A DNA stretch of 64,000 nucleotides from DASRDE01 sp035938175. Its GTDB lineage: Bacteria; Vulcanimicrobiota; Vulcanimicrobiia; Vulcanimicrobiales; Vulcanimicrobiaceae. Shown here one piece after another: positions 57,329-64,000 of this stretch. Within the stretch, counting starts at the first letter, position 1, and every line of letters begins with the position of its first letter. Position numbers and translations under genes: made by a program. The notes under the pieces are model-generated. The model was given only the letters and a program-made list of their open reading frames with translations, was not told the DNA's origin and ran no database searches. The DNA lies in the NCBI GenBank assembly GCA_035938175.1, contig DASZHD010000030.1:62001-126000 (forward strand). The letters are read 5' to 3'.

Positions 57329-58695
57329 GCATCGATGCGGTGTTGAAGTACTGCGACGAACGGCGCGACGATCATCTGCGCGAGCTCGCTTCGTGGGTAG
57401 CGATTCCATCGATTTCGGCCGATCCTGCGCATGCCGCCGACGTCCGCCGATGTTGCGAACTGCTCGTCGATCGGCTCGCGAAAAGCGGGTTGCAAGCGGA
57501 GGTGTTGGAAACGCGCGGCAATCCGCTGGTGTACGGCGAGTGGCTGAACGCACCCGGAAAATCTACGGTCATTATTTACGGCCACTACGACGTGCAGCCC
57601 GTCGATCCGCTCGAGCTTTGGCACAGCCCGCCGTTCGAAGCGCAAGTGCGCGACGGAAAAATTTACGGACGCGGTGCGGTCGACGACAAAGGACAAGTGC
57701 TGATGCACTTCGCCGCAATCGAGGCGTATCTGCGCACGATCGGAACGCTCCCCGTCAACGTCAAAGTGATAGTCGAAGGCGAAGAAGAGATCGGCTCGCC
57801 GAATTTTGAAGACGCCCTTGCCACGTATCGCAGTAAATTTGCCGCCGATTTGGCAGTGATTTCCGATACGGCGGTGTACGCCGAAGATACGCCGTCCCTC
57901 ACGACCTCGATCCGCGGGTTGATCCATTGGGAGATCGCCGTGCACGGCCCGGCCGAAGATTTGCATTCGGGCTATTTCGGGGGCTTAATCTGCAATCCGA
58001 TCGAGGCGCTTACCAAGATTATCGCGACGCTCAAAGACGAAGACGGACGAGTCGCCGTTCCCGGCTTTTACGACGGCGTGCCGGACCTCGATGCGCGCAC
58101 CTTGGACGAGCTTCAGTCGCTCGCGTTCGACGAAGAAAAAGAAGCGCGGGCCCTGGGGGTGGTGCAGTTCGCGGGCGAAGCCGGTCGGTTAGCACTGGAG
58201 CGGCAGTGGTTCAGACCGACGCTGGAATGCAACGGCATCTGGGGCGGGTACAGCGGGCCCGGAAGCAAGACGATCATACCGAGCTGGGCGCGGGCGAAAA
58301 TCTCGGCCAGGCTCGTCGGCGATCAAGATCCCCAGCGGATCAAAGAGGCCGTTAGAACGCATGTAATCCAATCCGCGCCGAGCGGCGTTCGTGTAGAAGT
58401 CGAAGCCGCAGGCGATACTCGCGCCGTCAGTACGTCGCGAGACCACCCGGCGGTGGCCGCGGCTGCACGTGCGATGGAACAGGGATTCGGGAAAACGCCG
58501 GTCTTTATCGGAAGCGGTGGAACGATCGGCCCCGTTTCCAGTTTCGATCGCATTCTGCATTTGCCGCAAGTGCTGATCGGCGTCGGTCTTCCGGACGATC
58601 GGATCCACGCGCCGAACGAGAAGTTCACGCTCTCGCAGTTCTTTCGCGGGATCAAAACGATGTGTATTTTGTACGAGGAACTTGCCAAGCTGTGA
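57325..58695 (+). CDS. M20-family metallopeptidase (dipeptidase type)
   Basis: 456 residues. Zinc ligands: His87 in GHYDVQP, Asp120 in GRGAVDDKGQ, catalytic-base/ligand pair Glu153-Glu154 in EGEEEIGS, and the dimerisation domain with HSGYFGG. It matches PepV/DUG1-like dipeptidases and lacks a signal peptide, so it hydrolyses dipeptides in the cytosol. Overlaps the transporter by 4 bp and the first methyltransferase by 4 bp. Confidence 0.92.
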   Translation: MSIDAVLKYCDERRDDHLRELASWVAIPSISADPAHAADVRRCCELLVDRLAKSGLQAEVLETRGNPLVYGEWLNAPGKSTVIIYGHYDVQPVDPLELWHSPPFEAQVRDGKIYGRGAVDDKGQVLMHFAAIEAYLRTIGTLPVNVKVIVEGEEEIGSPNFEDALATYRSKFAADLAVISDTAVYAEDTPSLTTSIRGLIHWEIAVHGPAEDLHSGYFGGLICNPIEALTKIIATLKDEDGRVAVPGFYDGVPDLDARTLDELQSLAFDEEKEARALGVVQFAGEAGRLALERQWFRPTLECNGIWGGYSGPGSKTIIPSWARAKISARLVGDQDPQRIKEAVRTHVIQSAPSGVRVEVEAAGDTRAVSTSRDHPAVAAAARAMEQGFGKTPVFIGSGGTIGPVSSFDRILHLPQVLIGVGLPDDRIHAPNEKFTLSQFFRGIKTMCILYEELAKL

Positions 58696-59432
58696 CGGCG
58701 CGATCGTCTACGACTCGCTTTACCGGCCGCGCCGCAGCGTATAGCGCGCACCGGCCCGGGTATCCGGATGCCGTTTTCAGCGCGTTGTTCGAAGGCTTGG
58801 AGGATCCGCAGTCCTTGGTCGTTGCCGATATCGGCGCCGGCACGGGAATTTCTACCGCGTTGCTGGCGCATCGTGTACGCGAAGTTCTCGCCGTCGAGCC
58901 GAACGCATCGATGCGCGAACGAGCGACCGCGATTCCCAACGTGCGATGGATTGCGGGTACCGCTGAAGCGACCACGCTGGCCGGCAAGAGTGTGGACGTA
59001 GCGGCGGCGTTCCAGGCCTTTCATTGGTTCGACGCGTCTGCCGCCTTTCGCGAACTCTCCAGAATTGCGCGCCGCCGAATCGGCCTCGTGCAGTACGAAC
59101 GCGACGAATCGCAACCGTTCTCCGCCGCATATGCGGCGGTTATCCGGCCGTTCATGCTTGACGACACGGAGGCGCTGCGACTGCGCACGCTGGACCGTTT
59201 CACGGAGCTCGCCGGCGATCGTCTGCGCCGCCGCGTTATTCCTTCATCGCAAACGTTAACGTTGGAAGGCGTGCTGGGCCGCATCGCGTCGTCGTCGTAC
59301 CTGCCGCAGGAAGGCGACGCCGCTGCGCAGCTGCGCGCGAACGCGACCGCGATTTTCGAGGCCCATGCAACGGACGGAACGGTCGAAATGGCGATGTCGA
59401 TGTTCGTTTTGACGGCGGACGTGAGAGACTGA
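58692..59432 (+). CDS. class I SAM-dependent methyltransferase, first of tandem pair
   Basis: 246 residues. SAM site VVADIGAGTGISTALLAH (about 43-60), acidic VEPNASMRERA, then GTAEATTLAGKSVDVAAAFQAFHWFD. The FHWFD signature is typical of a small-molecule methyltransferase group (Methyltransf_11 type). Acceptor unknown. Start GTG 58692 overlaps the peptidase stop (GTGA). The next gene is a paralogue. Confidence 0.87.
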   Translation: MTARSSTTRFTGRAAAYSAHRPGYPDAVFSALFEGLEDPQSLVVADIGAGTGISTALLAHRVREVLAVEPNASMRERATAIPNVRWIAGTAEATTLAGKSVDVAAAFQAFHWFDASAAFRELSRIARRRIGLVQYERDESQPFSAAYAAVIRPFMLDDTEALRLRTLDRFTELAGDRLRRRVIPSSQTLTLEGVLGRIASSSYLPQEGDAAAQLRANATAIFEAHATDGTVEMAMSMFVLTADVRD

Positions 59433-59434
59433 AC

Positions 59435-60172
59435 GTGCAGGACTATTTGGCGACCACGCGTTTTTCGCGTCTTGTAGACGTCTACGCGAAATACCGGTAC
59501 CGCGATTATCCGGCAAAGGTCTTGGACGTGATGTTCGCCGGTCTGCCCGACCCGCGCAAACTCGTCGTTGCCGACGTCGGTGCCGGCACGGGAATTTCGT
59601 CGACGTTTATCTCCAGCCGCGGATCGAAGGTCATTGCAATCGAGCCGAACGCAACGATGCGCGAATCAGCGCCGGAGAATCCGCTCGTGGAATGGCGCGA
59701 CGGAACCGCCGAAGCAACCGGTTTGAGCGACGAATCGGTCGACGTCGTGGCGACGTTCCAATCCTTTCACTGGTTCGATGCCGCCGCTGCGTTGACGGAG
59801 TTCCGCCGGATCGCTCGTCACCGCATCATGAGCGTCCAATACGAACACGAGGAAAGCGATCGCGCATCGGCGGCGTTCGAAACGCTGCTGCGCGCGTTTT
59901 CAATCGACGACAGCGAATCGCTGCGCCGGCACGCGTTAGAAACCTTTGCCGTTCAGGCGGGCGGCCGTCTTCGGACCTCCATTCTCAACGTCGACTGGCT
60001 GCTCACGCGCGAAGAGCTGCACGGCTACGCCGCTTCGATTTCTTTTATTCCGCACGAGGGGCCGCGCGCGGAGGAAGTGCGGCTGCAGCTTGACGACTTG
60101 TTCCGGCGGTATGCAGTACGCGATGCGATAAACCTTCCGCTCCGCCTATACGTGCTCGCGCTGAACCGGTGA
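59435..60172 (+). CDS. class I SAM-dependent methyltransferase, second of tandem pair
   Basis: 245 residues. SAM site VVADVGAGTGISSTFISS, IEPNATMRES and GTAEATGLSDESVDVVATFQSFHWFDA align with the first copy position for position, while the C-terminal substrate region differs (e.g. LHGYAASISFIPHEGP versus GRIASSSYLPQEGD). It probably arose by tandem duplication and now has a different acceptor. GTG 59435 lies 2 bp after the first copy; its end overlaps the HyuA gene by 4 bp. Confidence 0.87.
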   Translation: MQDYLATTRFSRLVDVYAKYRYRDYPAKVLDVMFAGLPDPRKLVVADVGAGTGISSTFISSRGSKVIAIEPNATMRESAPENPLVEWRDGTAEATGLSDESVDVVATFQSFHWFDAAAALTEFRRIARHRIMSVQYEHEESDRASAAFETLLRAFSIDDSESLRRHALETFAVQAGGRLRTSILNVDWLLTREELHGYAASISFIPHEGPRAEEVRLQLDDLFRRYAVRDAINLPLRLYVLALNR

Positions 60173-62310
60173 TCGGCCCGCGTCTGCGACTGGGAATCGA
60201 CGTCGGCGGAACGTTTACCGACGTCGTGGCGATCGATGCGCAAACGCGTTCGCTCGTAGCGAGCGTGAAAGTCCCGACCACGCACGACGCGCCCGAAGGC
60301 GTCGCCGCCGGAATCGTCGACGGCATCGAGCGATTGCTGGCGCGCGCGAACATCGATCCGGCCAACGTCGCATTCATCGCGCATTCGACTACGCAAGCGA
60401 CGAATGCGCTGCTGGAAGGCGACGTTGCGCGCATCGGCGTTCTGGGTTTGGTGGACCGCTTATCGCCGCTGGCGCAGATGCAGATGCGATTTCCTCGTCT
60501 GGATCTGGCACCCGGCGTGCCGTTCGATGTGGAATTCGCGTTTGTGCGATCGAACGGCCCTCGCGAGCGCGACCGCGCGATCGAAGCGTTTCGGTCGCAT
60601 GGGATCGACGCCGTTGCCGTATCTCAGGCGTTTTCGGTGGACGATGCAAGAGCGGAGAACGCCGCCTGTGAAGCGGTACGCGCGCAAGAGCTGTTTGCGA
60701 CATCGGGGCACGAAGTCAGTTCGATGTACGGCTTGCGAGCGCGCACGCGAACGGCGGCACTGAATGCGGCGATATTACCGAGGATGGTACGCACGGCACG
60801 TATGACGGCGTCTGCGGTTCAGCGCGCGGCGATCCCGGCTCCGCTGATGGTGATGCGCAGCGACGGCGGCGTAATGGACGTGCGCGAGATGGAACGCAGG
60901 CCCATCCTCACGCTGCTCTCCGGTCCGGCGGCCGGTGTGGCCGGCGCGCTGCTTCATGAAAACGTCACGGACGGAATCTTCATCGAAGTCGGCGGAACGA
61001 GCGCGGATTGCAGCGCGATTCGAGCCGGCATGCCGCAGATGCGCCCGGCGCGTGTGGGCGGACATCGCACGATGCTGCGCACGTTGGACGTGCGCACGCT
61101 CGCGATCGCGGGCGGTAGTATGATTCGCGCGAACGATCGCACGATCGTCGACGTCGGCCCGCGATCGGCGCACATTGCGGGGTTGAAATATGCCAGCTTC
61201 GCCGACGAACGATTGCTAGAGGGCGCGACGGTGGAGCGGCTGCGGCCCTCCCCGCACGATCCCGCCGACTACGTGGCGCTTCGCGCGCAAGATGGAACCG
61301 GGATTGCGCTCACGACGACGTGCGCCGCCAATGTACTCGGCTACGTTCCCGAAGGGGCGTTCGCAAAAGGCAATGCGGCGGCGGCGCGGCGCGGCTTCGA
61401 GTTGCTCGCGGCCTCAATATCTACCGATGCCGAATCGCTTGCGCGCTCGGTGTTGGAGCTGGCTTCCGCGAAAGTAATCGCGGCGATTGAAGAGCTGATT
61501 GCCGACTACGAATTAGACCGCGAAACGCTCGTGGTGATTGGAGGCGGCGGCGGAGCGGCGGCGCTGGTGCCGTATGCGGCGCAGCGTACCGGTATCGATT
61601 TTCGTCTCGCGCGCGATGCCGAAGTGATTTCTCCCATCGGCGTCGCCCTGGCACTCGTGCGCGAAGTGGTGGAACGGACGATCGTCGATCCGTCGCCGGA
61701 CGATATCGTGCGAATACGGCGCGAAGCGCAGGACGCCGTGGTTCTCGCGGGCGCAGCTCCCGAACGCATCGAAGTCGCCGTGGAAATCGATGCGCAGCGC
61801 AATTTGGTGCGCGCCACTGCGTCCGGCGCAACGGAGCTGGCGCAAAGCGCCGGCACGCACGTGGCGGAGGCGGGCGATCTGCGTGCCGCCGCAGCTCGGC
61901 TTTTTCGCGACGAAGCCGGTCGCGTGCGCAGCATCGCGCTGACGAACGGTTTAGAAGTTTTCGAGCGCGAACGCGTCAGGCTGGGTAAGTTCGGGCGGCG
62001 CAGCGCAACGCGTGACGTGCGCGTGCTGGATCGGCTGGGCGTCGGACGCCTGGCGCTGCGCGATGCCGGTGTGCGGCAAACCGATGCCTCGCATGCGCTG
62101 GAACTTTTGCCGCAGGTTGTCGAAGGCGCTACGGCGTTCGGCGACGTCGGCCGGGCGCTCCCGGACATTTACGTGCTGCACGGCGCGCGCATCGCCGACT
62201 TCAGCGGACTTGCTTCGGCCGAGCAGGCGGTTGCGCTCGCCCGCGAGGAACTGGCGGGACGCGAACCCGACGCGCCCGTTGTGATTTTGACCGCTTCAAA
62301 ACCCGCTTGA
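60169..62310 (+). CDS. hydantoinase/oxoprolinase A-type protein (HyuA-like), without HyuB
   Basis: 713 residues. ASKHA-type nucleotide-binding fold: RLGIDVGGTFTDVVAID (residues 7-23), FIAHSTTQATNALLEG, MRSDGGVMDVREMERRPILTLLSGPAAGVAGALL, EVGGTSADC and VIGGGGGAAALVPYAA. The N-terminal subunit of ATP-dependent 5-oxoprolinases and hydantoinases, which open cyclic amide rings. The normal partner HyuB is absent from the window. Position after a GH20, peptidase and methyltransferases suggests use of cyclic amino-acid derivatives from cell-wall or peptide turnover (inference). Confidence 0.88.
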   Translation: MIGPRLRLGIDVGGTFTDVVAIDAQTRSLVASVKVPTTHDAPEGVAAGIVDGIERLLARANIDPANVAFIAHSTTQATNALLEGDVARIGVLGLVDRLSPLAQMQMRFPRLDLAPGVPFDVEFAFVRSNGPRERDRAIEAFRSHGIDAVAVSQAFSVDDARAENAACEAVRAQELFATSGHEVSSMYGLRARTRTAALNAAILPRMVRTARMTASAVQRAAIPAPLMVMRSDGGVMDVREMERRPILTLLSGPAAGVAGALLHENVTDGIFIEVGGTSADCSAIRAGMPQMRPARVGGHRTMLRTLDVRTLAIAGGSMIRANDRTIVDVGPRSAHIAGLKYASFADERLLEGATVERLRPSPHDPADYVALRAQDGTGIALTTTCAANVLGYVPEGAFAKGNAAAARRGFELLAASISTDAESLARSVLELASAKVIAAIEELIADYELDRETLVVIGGGGGAAALVPYAAQRTGIDFRLARDAEVISPIGVALALVREVVERTIVDPSPDDIVRIRREAQDAVVLAGAAPERIEVAVEIDAQRNLVRATASGATELAQSAGTHVAEAGDLRAAAARLFRDEAGRVRSIALTNGLEVFERERVRLGKFGRRSATRDVRVLDRLGVGRLALRDAGVRQTDASHALELLPQVVEGATAFGDVGRALPDIYVLHGARIADFSGLASAEQAVALAREELAGREPDAPVVILTASKPA

Positions 62311-62335
62311 TGCCACAACGCCCACCGGAGAAGAC

Positions 62336-62701
62336 ATGGCAAAGATTTCGATAGAGAGCAACAACGTGCAAATTCAACTTTCGCCGCTCGATCGATTTTG
62401 GTCGATTCACGGGTCGCTGGAGATTCCGCTTGCGCATATCACGTCTGCTCGCGTCGAGGACGAAGACGGATGGAGCCACGTGTGGCGCAAGGTGATCGGC
62501 ACGAACGCGCCGGGTTTGAAAATGGCCGGAACGTTTTTCATGGAGGGAGGACTGGCGTTTCTAGACTACGGCGACGGCAAGAACTGCGTGGTAATCCAGA
62601 CGCAGCACGAGCGGTATCAAACCGTGATCGTGCAACTGGATCGTGGCACCGATCCGGACGCGATTGTCGCGGAGATTAACCGGCGCGTCGGCCACGTGTA
62701 G
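62336..62701 (+). CDS. PH-like small conserved protein
   Basis: 121 residues, mostly beta strands: VQIQLSPLDRFWSIHGSLEIPLAHITSARV, GTFFMEGGLAFLDYGDGKNCVVIQT, then a helix. It has the outline of a bacterial pleckstrin-homology-like domain. Function unknown. GGAGAAGAC precedes ATG 62336. It closes the rightward operon; its stop codon's last base is also the first base of a repeat element. Confidence 0.7.
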   Translation: MAKISIESNNVQIQLSPLDRFWSIHGSLEIPLAHITSARVEDEDGWSHVWRKVIGTNAPGLKMAGTFFMEGGLAFLDYGDGKNCVVIQTQHERYQTVIVQLDRGTDPDAIVAEINRRVGHV

Positions 62702-62889
62702 TCATCCGGAGGTATCGAAGCACCCGTTCGTCATGCTGAGGTATCGAAGCGCCCGTTCGTCATGCTGAGGTATCGAAGCACCCTGAGGAATCGAAGGGCC
62801 ACCCGGTTTTCAGAAAACGCCTCGATGCCTCGGCGTGCTTCGATACCTCAGCATGACGAACGGGTGGTTCGATACCTCACCATGATGAA
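62701..62889. repeat. inverted-repeat intergenic element, copy 2 (longer)
   Basis: Three forward units of the type GTCATGCTGAGGTATCGAAG (first one TCATCCGGAGG), the core CCCTGAGGAATCGAAGGGC, a short spacer, then inverted units CTTCGATACCTCAGCATGAC and a final TTCGATACCTCACCATGAT. The two arms can pair over more than 30 bp, with CGTTCGTCATGCTGAGGT against its reverse complement. It fills the gap between the stops of the PH-like gene and the convergent permease exactly. Confidence 0.88.
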
Positions 62890-62892
62890 CGT

Positions 62893-64000
62893 CTAGTTCA
62901 CGCGAGGCTGAGCCGCTGCAAGACCCTCCGCTTCTTGGAGTGCGACGGTGCTCTTCTTACGTCCGTACAAGAAGTAGAAGACCAAACCGATGACGAGCCA
63001 CACCAAGAACCATAGCCACACGATCGGGAAGAAGCCCCAAACCACCGGGTTCCCGACCTTCAGATAAAACATCAGGCCGAGCGCCGTAACGGCGGAGAGA
63101 ACCGGAATGACGTACGGTCCGCCGGGTACTTCGAATGCGCCCTTCAGCTCAGGGTGCTTCGTGCGCAGGATCGGCACGGCAATTGAGACCAGAACGAACG
63201 CCGCGAGCGTTCCCATATTGGTGAGCGATCCGACGATGTTGATCGGGGTCAGCGCCGCGATGATCGCGATGCAGATTCCGAAGAAAATCGTCGAGTAGAT
63301 CGGCGTACGCCACGTCGGGTGAATCCGCGTGAAGGACGGCGGAATCAGTCCATCGCGGGACATCGCAAAGAAGATCCGGCTCTGCCCGAACATCATGACG
63401 AGCAGCACGGTCGTCAGACCCGCGATTGCGCCGAGCGAAATAATCACGCTGGCCCATCCCAGGTGCACGTAATTCATCGCAAACGCCACGGGAAACGCCA
63501 CGTTCAGCTTGTAGAATGGAACCATACCGTTCAGGATCGCGACGACGATGATGTACAGAATCGTGCAGATCGCCAAGCTCATGATGATGCCGAACGGCAA
63601 GTCTTTGCCGGGATTGCGCGCTTCTTCCGCGGTCGTGGAAACTGCGTCGAAGCCGATGTAGGCAAAGAAGATGAATGCCGCGCCGCCGAGCATACCCGTC
63701 CATCCGAACGGGAAGTAACCGCCTAGCCCGGTTTGCGGCCCCGGCGCCAAGTGGTAATTCGCTTGGTCGATGTGACCGACGCCGACGGCGATGAAGAACA
63801 GCACGATCAAGAGCTTCACGGCGACGATGATACCGTTCACCATTCCCGATTCGCGCGTTCCCCTGGCAAGGAGCGCAGTGATAATCAAAATGATCGCGGC
63901 GGCCGGAATGTTCGCGTATCCGGAGACGCCGGCTTGTCCGCTGAGGCCCCAATGCGGCCCGTTCGCCCACTGCGCGGGAATCGTGACCCCGAATTGGCTT
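62893..64000 (-). CDS. APC-family amino-acid permease (5' end outside window)
   Basis: Frame open from the right edge to TAG at 62893; at least 369 residues are visible. About 9-10 membrane helices are seen, with family motifs FFAYIGFDAVSTTAEEARNPGKDLPFGI and VMMFGQSRIFFAMSRDGLIPPSFTRIHPTWRTPI, which mark cationic-amino-acid-transporter-like APC proteins (YfnA/CAT type). It imports an amino acid with protons or by exchange. The C-terminus is short and soluble. A TTG at 63888 is only an internal codon, since the frame continues with the conserved GYANIPAAAIIL before it. Confidence 0.92.
   Translation of the reverse strand, partial: SQFGVTIPAQWANGPHWGLSGQAGVSGYANIPAAAIILIITALLARGTRESGMVNGIIVAVKLLIVLFFIAVGVGHIDQANYHLAPGPQTGLGGYFPFGWTGMLGGAAFIFFAYIGFDAVSTTAEEARNPGKDLPFGIIMSLAICTILYIIVVAILNGMVPFYKLNVAFPVAFAMNYVHLGWASVIISLGAIAGLTTVLLVMMFGQSRIFFAMSRDGLIPPSFTRIHPTWRTPIYSTIFFGICIAIIAALTPINIVGSLTNMGTLAAFVLVSIAVPILRTKHPELKGAFEVPGGPYVIPVLSAVTALGLMFYLKVGNPVVWGFFPIVWLWFLVWLVIGLVFYFLYGRKKSTVALQEAEGLAAAQPRVN

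Noticed and set aside
62701..62889. CRISPR-like array of repeats
   Set aside because: The units are irregularly spaced, in both orientations and pair with each other; no cas genes and no uniform spacers.

Overview
The window is 64 kb of gene-dense, high-GC bacterial chromosome (roughly 60% GC by eye). I saw no rRNA, tRNA, CRISPR array, insertion sequence or phage gene. The mix of lineage-neutral genes (ba3-type oxidase, phosphoketolase, MacAB, ECF sigma/anti-sigma, GH1/GH20 enzymes), the many short overlapping operons and the frequent lack of Shine-Dalgarno sequences would fit an uncultured soil or bog phylum such as Eremiobacterota (WPS-2). That placement is a guess from general impression, not a demonstrated assignment. 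One single-base frameshift (mgtA) could be a real mutation or an assembly error.

Layout. 0-4.4 kb: 3' part of a Mg2+ P-type ATPase gene split by a frameshift, then a DUF6582-like protein, a cupin, a HicA-like/eRF1-like fusion and a TMEM175-like channel. 4.4-11.8 kb: MFS exporter with a 52-aa partner, a lipoprotein phosphoesterase, an amino-acid-type solute-binding protein, and a glycoside hydrolase family 1 enzyme whose barrel is interrupted by a complete but circularly permuted solute-binding domain; this is the most unusual object in the window. An SDR and a small acidic protein follow. 11.8-33.5 kb: a stress and energy island with a cation/H+ antiporter, flavin-type oxidase, universal stress protein, START-like proteins, phosphoketolase + acetate kinase, Hsp20, a five-gene operon (Pta-like enzyme, ATP-grasp fragment, MacA, MacB ATPase, MacB permease), BON protein, zinc alcohol dehydrogenase, CBS protein, PfkB kinase, PEP synthase and an erythromycin-esterase-like protein.

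33.5-41.6 kb: a soluble PAS histidine kinase with two single-domain response regulators, a c-type cytochrome/porin-like protein paired with a soluble CuA cupredoxin, a DUF305 protein, the ba3-type cytochrome oxidase operon (subunits IIa, II, I), then an OmpR-type regulator coupled to a stand-alone histidine-phosphotransfer helix pair. 41.6-52 kb: peptide-binding lipoprotein, sarcosine-oxidase-like flavoenzyme, dienelactone hydrolase, PatB-like beta-lyase, YdjC-like deacetylase, GH130-like protein, acetyltransferase, RskA-type anti-sigma and its ECF sigma factor, and a sirtuin. 52-62.7 kb: degenerate nucleotide cyclase, then a tightly coupled operon: GH20 hexosaminidase, transporter-PDZ fusion, M20 peptidase, two tandem methyltransferases, a HyuA-type hydantoinase/oxoprolinase and a small PH-like protein. 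62.9-64 kb: an amino-acid permease running off the right edge.

How they work together. Phosphoketolase makes acetyl-phosphate, which acetate kinase converts to acetate plus ATP and the Pta-like enzyme to acetyl-CoA. With PfkB, PEP synthase, alcohol dehydrogenase, USP, Hsp20 and CBS proteins this looks like a low-oxygen or starvation survival set, next to a high-affinity ba3 oxidase. The GH20-peptidase-HyuA operon looks like amino-sugar and peptide salvage. Two copies of an inverted-repeat element sit exactly between the stop codons of convergent genes (51.9 and 62.7 kb). Several genes have a -10-like TAnnnT box about 6 nt before the start codon, suggesting leaderless transcripts.
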